A stretch of DNA of 64,000 bases from Arthrobacter sp. ZGTC131 (GTDB lineage Bacteria; Actinomycetota; Actinomycetes; Actinomycetales; Micrococcaceae). The position numbers and the translations under genes were made by a program. Position 1 is the first letter of the stretch. Each line of letters starts with the position of its first letter. Below the pieces are notes generated by a model. It had not been told where the DNA came from. It worked only from the letters and a program-made list of their open reading frames with translations, and ran no database searches. Below are positions 44,684-52,882 of the stretch, in pieces. The stretch spans positions 32,957 through 96,956 of the forward strand of contig NZ_PJIK01000018.1 in the NCBI RefSeq assembly GCF_002929275.1, read 5' to 3'.

Positions 44684-46100
44684 AGACGCTCAGTGACTGC
44701 CATCCGTTGCCCACCTGGCGGCTTCCGGTGAACCGGCCGCTGCCGAGGCTGTAGTAGATCAGCCGGCCGTCAACGGCCTTGGCCGTGAGGCCGCGCGTTC
44801 CCGTGCCTTGGAATCCAAAGGAGGCATGGGACTGGGCCACGGCGCCCCAGCCGTTCCCCACCTTCAGGCGCGCTTCCTGCGCGAACCTGCCGGCGCCGTC
44901 GGACCTGTACAGCATGAGGTTCCCGGCGGCAGTGGTGACCAGCAGGTCCTGGCGCCTGTCGTTGTCGAAATCTGCCATGGCCAGCCTCAGTCCCTGGAAC
45001 CCGTTCCCGATCTGCTGCCGGGCGCCAAGGGCGCCGCCGGCCGCATTCGGGTAGAAGTACATGGCGCCGTCCGGAGCAGTTCCCACCACCCCGGGGAACC
45101 GGTGGCCGCCGTGCCACTTGCCCACGGTGATGTTCATGGCCTGCCAGCCCGCCGTGCCGGCCGTCACGGGACTGAGGAAACCGCCGGAGAGCTTGCCGCG
45201 ATAAACCGTGAGGGTTCCGCTCTTCCACTGGGCGATGATGTCGTTGACCCCGTCGGCGTTCCAGTCGGCCACGAAGCCGGCTTTCAGGCCCGCCCAGCCC
45301 GCCCCGATCCGTTCCCGGGCACCGAAGCCACCGGCGCGGTTCGCCGGATAGTTCCACAGGACCCCGGCGGAATCCGCTGCCAGCACATCGGCCCCGCTCT
45401 TGATGGACGGGCGGGCCGCGAAGTACTGCTCCATCGTGGGGATGCCGCGGATCTTCATGTCCGAGGCCAGCTGGACGCCGACGAAACGCAGATGCCAGGG
45501 CTCATAGGTGTAGCCGGTGATGTGCGTGTAGCCAGCCGGATACCTCACGATGAACCCGTAGCGGTGCGCGTTGGCAGCCACCCAGCGCCCGCCGGGAGTG
45601 GTCCCAAAGCAGGCGGTCAGGCCGCAGCCGCCGCCCACATTGCCCACATCGGCGGCGAGCCCTGTCTGGTGTTCGCTGTAACCGGGCCGTGCCGAGATCT
45701 GGTCCGCATACGCCTGGCCGTACATCTGGACGTAGGAGCTGTAGAGCGCAGCCTGGGAGGCATAGGACCTGTACGCGCTCACAAGCTCCAGGGAGTGTCC
45801 GGCCGCACGCGCCCCGGCGAACAGCTGGCTCACGGCGCCCGACACCTGGGCGCGCAGCAGATGGCCCGTCCCGCCCCACGACACAAGGTCCCGCGGAACA
45901 AACTGCGCGGGGTTCAACGGCCGGGACTTGTTGACCAGCACCCAGGCGTGGTTGGGGTCTGTCACCACGCGTGTGGAGAGCTGCTCTCCGGAGGGTGCGG
46001 CGTTGGCGGCCGCACCGCCCGCCAGAAGCATCAGAACGACGACGACGACGGCGAACCGCCGGGCGCACACCCGCCACCGGTTCAAAGCAGAAATCAGCAT
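44676..46100 (-). CDS. secreted D,D-carboxypeptidase (VanY-type M15B) with C-terminal repeat domain
   Basis: A 474-residue exported protein. A signal peptide (about 1-35) precedes an M15B peptidase domain (about 45-215) with zinc ligands His144 and Asp151 in SEHQTGLAAD and His203 in EPWHLRF, with Glu200 as the general base. The C-terminal 250 residues are about five repeats of the FG-GAP/VCBS or tachylectin type (ADWNADGVNDIIAQWKSGTL, ADFDNDRRQDLLV), probably a beta-propeller that binds cell-wall glycans. It trims the terminal D-Ala of peptidoglycan peptides. The ATG at 46100 has GGAAGGG upstream. It follows sixA by 74 bp in the same direction. Confidence 0.88.
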   Translation of the reverse strand: MLISALNRWRVCARRFAVVVVVLMLLAGGAAANAAPSGEQLSTRVVTDPNHAWVLVNKSRPLNPAQFVPRDLVSWGGTGHLLRAQVSGAVSQLFAGARAAGHSLELVSAYRSYASQAALYSSYVQMYGQAYADQISARPGYSEHQTGLAADVGNVGGGCGLTACFGTTPGGRWVAANAHRYGFIVRYPAGYTHITGYTYEPWHLRFVGVQLASDMKIRGIPTMEQYFAARPSIKSGADVLAADSAGVLWNYPANRAGGFGARERIGAGWAGLKAGFVADWNADGVNDIIAQWKSGTLTVYRGKLSGGFLSPVTAGTAGWQAMNITVGKWHGGHRFPGVVGTAPDGAMYFYPNAAGGALGARQQIGNGFQGLRLAMADFDNDRRQDLLVTTAAGNLMLYRSDGAGRFAQEARLKVGNGWGAVAQSHASFGFQGTGTRGLTAKAVDGRLIYYSLGSGRFTGSRQVGNGWQSLSVFR

Positions 46101-46174
46101 GGCGGGCCCTTCCCCATTAGGCGCTGAGATCAAGGGTACCCGTGCGCGGCCGGGGACTGGCGGGGGTGTTCGCG

Positions 46175-46702
46175 CTAATGCGCGCGAGGGACCTTGAAAT
46201 GCGTGATCCGCGCGTCCTGCCCGTCGAGTTCCGCCCAGGATTTCTCTGTCTCGAGGACGGTCAGGCCGCTGGTGGGAAAGCGGGTAGCCGCGTCCATGTA
46301 GGCGTCGTGCTTGGAGTCACGGGACGCCAGGTGCATGGCCAAGTCCTGCACGCCGGGCATGTGGGAGATCACCATGAGGGTGGTGACGGTGTCCGGAACG
46401 TGGTTGATGACCGCGAGCATGCGGAGCGCGGTGGCGGCGTAGAGCCCGTCCTCAAGCTTCGGCGTCGGCGCCTTGTCGCCGAGCTCGCTGCACACCCAGG
46501 TGCAGGTCTGCCGGGTCCGCAGGGCGCTCGAGCAGAGGATGAAGTCCGGCACGATGTTGTGTTTGAGCAGCCATTTGCCGGCCAGCGGCGCCTCACGGTG
46601 GCCGCGCTCTTCCAAGGGACGGTCATGGTCCGCCACACCTCCGGGCCAGTCGGACTTGGCGTGGCGCATGATCACCAGACGCCTCTTGTGGTGCGCGCTC
46701 AT
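46175..46702 (-). CDS. phosphohistidine phosphatase, SixA-like
   Basis: A 175-residue histidine phosphatase. It has the family RHA motif at the N-terminus (LVIMRHAKSDW, catalytic His14), Arg in RTRQT near 63 and a second His in VISHMPGV. The length matches SixA, which removes phosphate from histidine residues of phosphotransfer proteins; other substrates are possible. The start is ATG 46702. It lies upstream of the carboxypeptidase gene in the same direction. Confidence 0.88.
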   Translation of the reverse strand: MSAHHKRRLVIMRHAKSDWPGGVADHDRPLEERGHREAPLAGKWLLKHNIVPDFILCSSALRTRQTCTWVCSELGDKAPTPKLEDGLYAATALRMLAVINHVPDTVTTLMVISHMPGVQDLAMHLASRDSKHDAYMDAATRFPTSGLTVLETEKSWAELDGQDARITHFKVPRAH

Positions 46703-46808
46703 GGACTCACCCTACTACCCCACTAGGCAGCAGCACGTGTCCGATTCAGGCTCGAGAACGACGCGACCTGCGACCCGGTTGGGCAGGTAAGGGGGACGGC
46801 CGTGCGGG

Positions 46809-47012
46809 TCAGTCGTCCAGGACGAAGGTCACCTCGAGCACAACGTGCCACGCGACGACGTTGCCGTTGGCGATTTCGACTTTCTGCTCCTTGACCCAAG
46901 CGCCGGAAACACCGCGCAGGGTCTTGTTGGCGCGGGAAATGCCCTCTTTAATGGCGTCGTCAAAAGAGGTTTTGGAGTTGGCGCTCAGCGTGGTGATGCG
47001 TGCAACTGACAT
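46809..47012 (-). CDS. dodecin family flavin-binding protein
   Basis: A 67-residue protein with the dodecin pattern: one beta-alpha-beta-beta unit, SFDDAIKEGISRANKTLRGV, then WVKEQKVEI and WHVVLEVTFVLDD. Dodecins form hollow 12-mers that store FMN, FAD or CoA and quench flavin light reactions. The start at 47012 has AGGAGGAACC directly upstream, so the longer frame to 47036 is rejected. Monocistronic. Confidence 0.92.
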   Translation of the reverse strand: MSVARITTLSANSKTSFDDAIKEGISRANKTLRGVSGAWVKEQKVEIANGNVVAWHVVLEVTFVLDD

Positions 47013-47281
47013 GGTTCCTCCTGCTAGTCGAATCAACGATCCCGAGCCTACGCCGCACCAAGAAAAGTCAACAGAGCTCCAAGAAACCCAGCCGCAGCGG
47101 GACCCCGATCAAGGACTGGAGCCACGGGGACCAATGTTCCGTTGAGGGCTCTGTAGCGCAGCGGCACATCCCGAAAGCGCCGTTGTTGCGTGAGGAACGA
47201 GCGCAGGCGCCGAGGGATCGTGACGCGAAAGCGAAAGCGCCCGCCCCAAGAAGGAACGGACGCTTTGGCGCTTAGGAAAGG
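47013..47281. other. 269-bp gap without a gene
   Basis: This gap lies between the dodecin gene and the 3' end of the winged-helix gene. It contains purine-rich stretches (GCGAAAGCGAAAGCG near 47222) but no supported frame, no clear terminator and no RNA signature that I recognise. Confidence 0.4.
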
Positions 47282-48154
47282 CTAGATCGAGTACTCCGGC
47301 GCGGCCCAGACAACTACTTCGGGGTGCTCGTAGAACCGGTAGCCCTGGCCGCGGACGGTGCGCACGGTGTTGGCGAGGCGGCCCAGCTTGGAACGGAGGC
47401 GGCGGATGTGGACGTCGATGGTGCGCTCGTTCGGCACCTCTTCGGCATTCCGCCACAGGCCCTCGAGCAGTTCATCGCGGCCCACGGTGCGGGTGCCGTT
47501 CTCGACGAGGTAGTTGAGGAGCTCGAACTCTTTGAATGTCAGGTTCAGGGATTCGCCGTCGAGGTGGACTTCGCGGCGGGCGAGGTCGATCAGCACGCCG
47601 GACGGACGGGGGTCCTGTGCCGGCTGCAGGCGTGCGGTCTCGGTGCGCTGCCGGGTGTTGACGGTGGGGTCGCCGAACGTGGAACGGACGACGTCGAGCG
47701 CGGAACCCGGGGCGCTGGCGGGCGCGACGGCGACGGCGGCATAGCTCTCGGCGCCGGAAACGAGCGACTGGGCGTATGCGCGGATCTCCTGGGCGAGCTT
47801 GGCGATGGAGGTGCCGGCAGCTGCAGCGGTTTCTTCGTCGATCCCCATGTAGAGGACGAATCCGCGGGCCACGTTGTCGTTGGGCACGGGCCGGACGGAT
47901 GCGCCGGCGGCTGGGGCAACAACGGGCGTCGGCGCGGTGAGCGGCGCGGCTTCCTCAGCCGGCACGGCACGCAGCTGGCCGTAAGAATTGGGGTTGTAGC
48001 CCTGGGGTGCATAGCCGGGGGCGGGGAAGGCGTTTCCCTGGCCCGCCGGCGGGAAGGCCGGACGGGTACCGAATCCCTGGCGGAGGCCCGACGTCTGGCC
48101 TGCCTTGTTGGCGTTACGGACGGAGATGTGGACGTATCCAGATGCAACTGACAT
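47282..48154 (-). CDS. winged-helix transcriptional regulator without receiver domain
   Basis: A 290-residue protein. The C-terminal part (about 185-282) is an OmpR/PhoB-type winged helix (LTFKEFELLNYLVENGTRTV, then ERTIDVHIRRLRSKLG and VRGQGYRFYEH). The N-terminal 100 residues are Pro/Ala/Gln-rich and look disordered, followed by an alpha/beta segment (GFVLYMGIDEETAAAAGTSI, about 97-135) that lacks the phospho-acceptor aspartate of a receiver domain. It therefore cannot be a normal response regulator and may respond to another input. GAGG precedes the ATG. A large AT-rich non-coding region lies upstream. Confidence 0.85.
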   Translation of the reverse strand: MSVASGYVHISVRNANKAGQTSGLRQGFGTRPAFPPAGQGNAFPAPGYAPQGYNPNSYGQLRAVPAEEAAPLTAPTPVVAPAAGASVRPVPNDNVARGFVLYMGIDEETAAAAGTSIAKLAQEIRAYAQSLVSGAESYAAVAVAPASAPGSALDVVRSTFGDPTVNTRQRTETARLQPAQDPRPSGVLIDLARREVHLDGESLNLTFKEFELLNYLVENGTRTVGRDELLEGLWRNAEEVPNERTIDVHIRRLRSKLGRLANTVRTVRGQGYRFYEHPEVVVWAAPEYSI

Positions 48155-48710
48155 GAATGCTTACCTCAATGTGAATGGCCGTCATCGCGGCTCGAATGCT
48201 TGGTTCCCCGCAATGAGTCCTGGGGAGGGGCGCCCGACGCTGGGCTGGGGGCGAATGCCTAAAAACTTTGTGGGGTAGAAAGTTAGGCGTGCATTCGACA
48301 ACAGCGCATGTCGGCAGCAGCGGGTGTGCTGGGCCAATATTCTGCGTCTGCAGGTGCTGTTGAGTTCTTGTTCACAATTGAAAGTGTGCAACGTAACAAT
48401 GAAAACTTGCAAGTAACATTGGACCGCTTCGTCCGCATCGTGAGACGAAACCCGTGATTGTGGGTCAAATCACAATTCTACGAGGGCGAATTTTGCCGAT
48501 ATTTTTCCAGACCGGTCGGTCGGAAAGCATCATTTTTCGAAGGATATTCGCCCAAGTCCGCCTTTTTCGCCGTATATTCAGCGACATTTGGATAGCGGGA
48601 ATTCCGGCGCCACAAATCCCTGATTGTCCAGCTATGACGCCATTCGGACGGAAGATCTTGGGCCAAGCACGCGCGCAGGCGCTGGTCAAACGGCTATCCC
48701 GGTGGCGACG
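48155..48710. other. long AT-rich intergenic region
   Basis: About 550 bp upstream of the winged-helix gene hold no supported gene. The part 48240-48620 is markedly AT-richer than the rest of the window, with runs such as ATATTTTTCC and CATTTTTCG. An 8-bp inverted repeat, GGGCGAAT (48484) and ATTCGCCC (48546-48553), frames ACCGGTCGGTCGG. It may be a long regulatory region bound by a nucleoid protein. Confidence 0.5.
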
Positions 48711-49024
48711 TCAGCGGTCAGCCCTGCTCGCCGACGACTTCTGGCGCCTCAGCTGTTGATTGCTCACGGTTGTGGTGTCGCCAAGCGTGTAGGTCCGGGT
48801 GAACCCGTCCGAGCTCTTGACCGTGACGGAGTCGGAGGAATGGCTGCCGTGGCGGGCTCGGCCACGCGTGCCTGACGCTGTCCCTCGCCCTGCGGTGCCT
48901 CGCCCTGCGGTGCGCCGCCCTGCGGTGCGCTCTGGGCCTCGCCTTGCAGCGCGCCCGGCTGCAAGCGGGCGGTGGAAGGCAGGGGCGTGGTTTCCGGAAC
49001 AGATGGGTGCTGCTGTCCGCTCAT
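48711..49024 (-). pseudogene. probably frameshifted small gene with repeat region
   Basis: The ATG at 49024 has CAGGAGACACCA upstream and begins MSGQQHPSVPETTPLPS. It runs into a 15-bp tandem repeat (encoding GAPQGEAPQGEG) and then an unrelated-looking tail. In a different frame directly downstream lies DSVTVKSSDGFTRTYTLGDT, which resembles a DUF5666-like beta-strand segment and ends at 48711. The pieces make one sensible protein only with a frameshift in or just after the repeat. The C-terminus also looks short. It could be a real frameshift, a sequencing error at the repeat, or chance. Confidence 0.45.
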
Positions 49025-49223
49025 TGGTGTCTCCTGCAGGCGTGCGGAATTTGTCCATTCCAGACTGGGAACCCGTCCTGTGACTGGCCTGTTCGGGGCA
49101 AGAGCCATGCCTGTGACCCGAGACATCCGCCCGCTGCGCTTTCCAGCTCGCTAGGCTGGCATTCACAGCCGGCGCACAGGAACACCAAAGCGGGGGCTAA
49201 ACACCAGAACAGAGAGTTGTCCC

Positions 49224-49964
49224 ATGGCCACTTCGCACTCCATGACCAACAACCTTCCCCAGCTCACCCATCCGGACGGCTCACCCATCCGTGCCCTGGT
49301 GGTCGACGACGAACCCAGCCTGTCCGAACTGATGAGCATGGGTCTGCGCATGGCGGGCTGGTCGGTTGCCGTGGCCGCTGACGGCCCGGAAGCCGTCAAG
49401 CTCGCCAAGGAATTCCGCCCGGACGTCCTCGTGCTGGACGTGATGCTCCCCGGCTTCGACGGCGTTGAGCTGCTCAGCAGAATCCGCTCCTTCGCGCCGG
49501 AGGTTCCGGCGCTGTTCCTGACGGCCAAAGACGCCGTGCAGGACCGCATCGTGGGCCTCGCCGCCGGCGGGGACGACTACGTGACCAAGCCCTTCAGCAT
49601 GGAGGAGGTCCTGCTGCGCCTGCACCGGCTGGTGCAGCGCTCGGGCGTGGCCGCGATGGATTCCGCCGAACTGGTGGTGGGAGACCTGGTCCTGAACCTG
49701 GACACCCGCGAAGTCACCCGCGCCGGGGACGAACTGCAGCTCACCGCGACCCAGTTCGAGTTGCTGCGGTACCTCATGGAGAACCCCAAGCGGGTGGTCA
49801 GCAAGGCCCAGATCCTGGACCGCGTCTGGAACTACGACTTCGGCGGCCAGGCGAACATCGTTGAGTTGTACATCTCGTACCTGCGCAAAAAGGTGGATGC
49901 CGTGCACCCGCCCATGATCCACACGGTCCGCGGTGCGGGCTACGTCATCAAACCGGCAGACTAG
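49224..49964 (+). CDS. OmpR-family response regulator
   Basis: A 246-residue two-component regulator. The receiver domain (about 22-135) has Asp28/Asp29, phospho-acceptor Asp72 in VLVLDVMLPG, Thr100 and Lys122. The winged helix (about 150-243) has LTATQFELLRYLMENPKRVV and IVELYISYLRKKVD. It belongs to the TrcR/MprA-like actinobacterial group. The gene for its sensor kinase begins 4 bp downstream, so the pair is an operon. Targets are unknown; the envelope genes just downstream are candidates. Confidence 0.93.
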   Translation: MATSHSMTNNLPQLTHPDGSPIRALVVDDEPSLSELMSMGLRMAGWSVAVAADGPEAVKLAKEFRPDVLVLDVMLPGFDGVELLSRIRSFAPEVPALFLTAKDAVQDRIVGLAAGGDDYVTKPFSMEEVLLRLHRLVQRSGVAAMDSAELVVGDLVLNLDTREVTRAGDELQLTATQFELLRYLMENPKRVVSKAQILDRVWNYDFGGQANIVELYISYLRKKVDAVHPPMIHTVRGAGYVIKPAD

Positions 49965-49967
49965 GCC

Positions 49968-51548
49968 GTGGCGAAACTTTCGGGAGCCGCCAGGACCCAG
50001 CGCCGCAGCTGGCTGAAACCCGGCACCTGGCATCTCCGCACCCGGCTCGTTCTCGTAGCCATGGCGCTGCTTGTGGCCATCTGCGCCGCGATCGGCCTGT
50101 TCAGTTACGCCAGCATGGACGCCTTCCTGACCCGCCAGCTCGACGAGCAACTCACCGGGGCCGCTGACAGGGCCCGCGACTTTGGTCGTCCCCCGCCCGG
50201 CAGCACGGGCAACAAGCCCGATCCCCTCGAAGGCCGGGGCCAGCGGGTGGGCACCTTGGCGGCCAGGATCCAGGCCGGGCAGGTCAGCGCAGGGTTCCTG
50301 GCCTCCGATGCCACCCGCAAGGCGCTCTCGGCGGCAGACGACCAGGTTATCCTGGGCCTGAGCCGCGACGGCGTCCCCGTTGACCGGACCCTGTCCACCG
50401 GGGCCTACCGGCTGGTCGCCGCCAAGACACCCTATGGCGACGTCATGGTGACCGGGCTCCCCCTCGCCGACAAGCAAAACACCCTGACGTCACTGGTCTG
50501 GACCATCACCATCGTGTCGCTGGGCGGCATCGTGCTGATCGGTCTCGCCGGCACGGTGCTCATCCGCCGCACCATGAAGCCGCTGGAGCAGCTCTCGGAG
50601 GTGGCCACCCAGGTTTCGCGCCTGCCGCTGGACGCCGGCGAGGTGGCACTCGCCGTCCGCGTCCCGCCGTCGAACGCCCATCCCGGAACCGAAGTGGGCA
50701 GTGTGGGGCACGCCCTCAACCAGATGCTGGACAACGTGTCCAATGCGCTGGAGGCGCGCCAGGAGAGCGAAATGAAGGTCCGCCAGTTCGTGGCGGATGC
50801 CTCGCACGAGCTCCGCACCCCGCTGACGGCCATCCGCGGTTACACCGAGCTGATGCGCATGACCGAAAAGTTCACGCCCGACGGCCAAAGGTCCCTGGCC
50901 CGCGTCCAAAGCCAGTCCGAGCGGATGACAACGCTGGTGGAGGATCTTCTGCTGCTGGCCCGGCTGGACGAGGGCCATCCCCTCAAGCTCAGCGACGTGG
51001 ACCTCACACAGCTCGTGATCGAGACCGTGAGCGACGAAAAGGTCATGGCGCCGGACCGCATCTGGCACCTCGAACTTACCGAGGAGCCGGTAGTGGTCCG
51101 CGGCGACGCCTCCCAGCTGCACCAGGTGCTGGCCAACCTGCTGTCGAATGCGCGCAAGCACACTGGACCGGGAACCACCGTGGTGACCGGCGTGATGAGG
51201 TCTGCGGACGGCAGCGCCGTGGTCACCGTGACGGACGACGGCGCGGGCATTCCACCGGAGTTCCTGGACCGGGTTTTCGCACGCTTCGCCCGAGCAGACG
51301 CGGCACGCGCCACGCCGGCTCACGCGGTCCTCTCGCCCGCCGGCTCCGGCGGACTTCCCGTGCCGGGGGCGGCCCCGGGACCGGGCGCCGCAGGGTCTGC
51401 CTCGGCAGAGGGAACCAGCGGCCTGGGGCTGTCCATTGTGCAGTCGATCGTGGAAGCCCACGGCGGAATGGTCGAGGTCACCTCACGGCCCGGCCGGACC
51501 GAATTCGCCGTTCGGCTGCCCGCGCAAGGCGCCGCGCCGTCGTCGTGA
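49968..51548 (+). CDS. sensor histidine kinase
   Basis: A 526-residue membrane kinase. Transmembrane segments lie at about 25-47 and 174-198, flanking an extracytoplasmic sensor of about 125 residues. A HAMP region follows (about 199-265). The H-box DASHELRTPLTAIRGY carries His280. The ATPase domain has N-box NLLSNARKHT, G1 VTDDGAGIP and G2 GTSGLGLSIV. An Ala/Gly/Pro-rich insertion lies between the F and G2 boxes (about 445-475). GTG start. It phosphorylates the regulator encoded 4 bp upstream. The signal is unknown. Confidence 0.93.
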   Translation: MAKLSGAARTQRRSWLKPGTWHLRTRLVLVAMALLVAICAAIGLFSYASMDAFLTRQLDEQLTGAADRARDFGRPPPGSTGNKPDPLEGRGQRVGTLAARIQAGQVSAGFLASDATRKALSAADDQVILGLSRDGVPVDRTLSTGAYRLVAAKTPYGDVMVTGLPLADKQNTLTSLVWTITIVSLGGIVLIGLAGTVLIRRTMKPLEQLSEVATQVSRLPLDAGEVALAVRVPPSNAHPGTEVGSVGHALNQMLDNVSNALEARQESEMKVRQFVADASHELRTPLTAIRGYTELMRMTEKFTPDGQRSLARVQSQSERMTTLVEDLLLLARLDEGHPLKLSDVDLTQLVIETVSDEKVMAPDRIWHLELTEEPVVVRGDASQLHQVLANLLSNARKHTGPGTTVVTGVMRSADGSAVVTVTDDGAGIPPEFLDRVFARFARADAARATPAHAVLSPAGSGGLPVPGAAPGPGAAGSASAEGTSGLGLSIVQSIVEAHGGMVEVTSRPGRTEFAVRLPAQGAAPSS

Positions 51549-51604
51549 TCCTCGTTACCTAAATGTGACTTAAGCGTTTGCCTCCTGTACCGTCGAAAGA
51601 GTGC

Positions 51605-51800
51605 AGGCACCGTTAGGGCCGCATATCCGGATAGACGCCCAGCTCTGCCGCTTCCCGGATTCCGCTAGTTCAGGCAGAGGCGGGGGAACCAGAGTCCCGG
51701 GCTTTCCGCATTAGCCCTTGGGGTGAAGCCGACACGTGAATTTTCCGTGCGGCCGGATGACCTCATCCGAACCCGACAGCTAACTCCGCAGGTGTTGAGA
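51605..51800 (+). ncRNA. cyclic di-AMP riboswitch (ydaO-yuaA type)
   Basis: The leader of the transglycosylase gene carries the conserved blocks of the ydaO-yuaA class in the right order: GGGGGAACCA (51682), TTGGGGTGAA (51719) and CCGAACCCGACAGCTAAC (51767-51784). The ends are approximate. In actinobacteria this class precedes genes for cell-wall hydrolases such as Rpf, NlpC/P60 and lytic transglycosylases and usually turns them off when c-di-AMP is high. The coding start is about 28 bp after the last block. Confidence 0.85.
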
Positions 51801-51811
51801 GGCAATCCACC

Positions 51812-52636
51812 ATGTCTGATTACAAGGCACAGGCGCGCCATGACAGCGCCCCCAAGCAGTCCCTTCAGAAACTTTCCCGCCACCGCGCCGAGCCAGCGGC
51901 GCCGGCAACCCGCTGGGGCCGGCTGACCGCGGGCATCCCGTCGATTGGCCGCCGCGCAGCCCTGGCGACCACCGCGTGTGCGGTGCTCATCGGCGTCGGC
52001 GCGGCAGGACATGCAGCGGACCAGGCAGCACCCCAGGCCGGCTCCGAGGCGGCGACGGCCACGTCGTCCGCGGCGCCGACACTCAACTTCGACAAGACCC
52101 TCATCGCTGCGCTGCCGTCGCCGACCGCAGCCGCGGTGGCGCCGCAGTCAATTGCCAAGCCGGCGGCACCCGCGGCGGCCCCGAAGACAGCCGCACCCAA
52201 GGCAGCCGCGCCCAAGGCAGCCCCCGCGCCGGCCAAGGCCGCTCCCGCCCCGGCCACTGCGGCCGCCCCCGTCGTGAAAGCTGCCCCGGCCGCTCCGGCT
52301 CCCAAGCCCGCAGCCGCCGTAGCCGTGAACGACCCCGCCGGTGCGCAGGCCTATGCCGCCAGCAAGCTCGCTTCCTTCGGCTGGGCCGCGGACCAGATGC
52401 AGTGCCTGAAGACCCTTTGGACCAAGGAGTCCGAGTGGCGCACCACCGCCACCAATGCAAGCAGCGGCGCCTACGGCGTAGTGCAGTCCCTGCCCGCCGA
52501 GAAGATGGCGAGCCACGGGGCGGACTACCGCACCAACTACCGGACGCAGATCAACTGGGGCCTGGACTACGTCAAGGAACGCTACGGCTCCCCTTGCGGC
52601 GCTCTGAACTTCCACCTCGCCAACAACTGGTACTAA
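51812..52636 (+). CDS. secreted transglycosylase-like protein
   Basis: A 274-residue exported protein. A long positively charged N-region precedes a membrane or signal segment (ALATTACAVLIGVGAAGHA, about 50-68). An Ala/Pro/Lys-rich wall-spanning linker follows (about 110-172). The C-terminal catalytic-like domain (about 175-274) has the candidate catalytic Glu206 or Glu208 in WTKESEW, SSGAYGVVQ and INWGLDYVKERYG, with Cys198 and Cys262 that could form a disulfide. The pattern is that of actinobacterial SLT/aggregation-promoting-factor-like domains that cleave peptidoglycan. It is controlled by a c-di-AMP riboswitch upstream. GAGAGGC lies before the ATG. Confidence 0.87.
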   Translation: MSDYKAQARHDSAPKQSLQKLSRHRAEPAAPATRWGRLTAGIPSIGRRAALATTACAVLIGVGAAGHAADQAAPQAGSEAATATSSAAPTLNFDKTLIAALPSPTAAAVAPQSIAKPAAPAAAPKTAAPKAAAPKAAPAPAKAAPAPATAAAPVVKAAPAAPAPKPAAAVAVNDPAGAQAYAASKLASFGWAADQMQCLKTLWTKESEWRTTATNASSGAYGVVQSLPAEKMASHGADYRTNYRTQINWGLDYVKERYGSPCGALNFHLANNWY

Positions 52637-52691
52637 TCCCCCAGCTGCCAGGCGACTGACGGCGCGCATTTCTGCACCGCTTTGTCGTTGA

Positions 52692-52728
52692 CGCAGGGCC
52701 CCGGATCCACGTGATCCAGGGCCCTGCG
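52692..52728. terminator. hairpin terminator after the transglycosylase gene
   Basis: CGCAGGGCCCCGGATC (52692-52707) pairs with GATCCAGGGCCCTGCG (52713-52728) with one mismatch. An outer 13-bp inverted repeat, GCATTTCTGCACC (52666-52678) and GGTGCAGAAATGC (52761-52773), encloses it. Confidence 0.7.
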
Positions 52729-52882
52729 GCGTCCCTGCCGCTCCGAGCCGCCCGGAAAGTGGTGCAGAAATGCAGCACCCGGCCGGCAGAACCGGCCCTT
52801 TTGGGCGAACGGCCGAGAGTTCCACAGGCGGTGCACAGCTTCGACCTAAAGCCCTCTTATGGGACGCCGCCACAGTTGAGGC

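Noticed and set aside
48350-48380. TTGTTCACA as a DnaA box in the AT-rich region
   Set aside because: A single near-match with no cluster and no dnaA, dnaN or gyrase genes nearby; not an origin.
48454-48759. 101-codon frame in the AT-rich gap
   Set aside because: No ribosome site, and the composition (runs of Ile, Phe and Arg) reads like translated AT-rich non-coding DNA.
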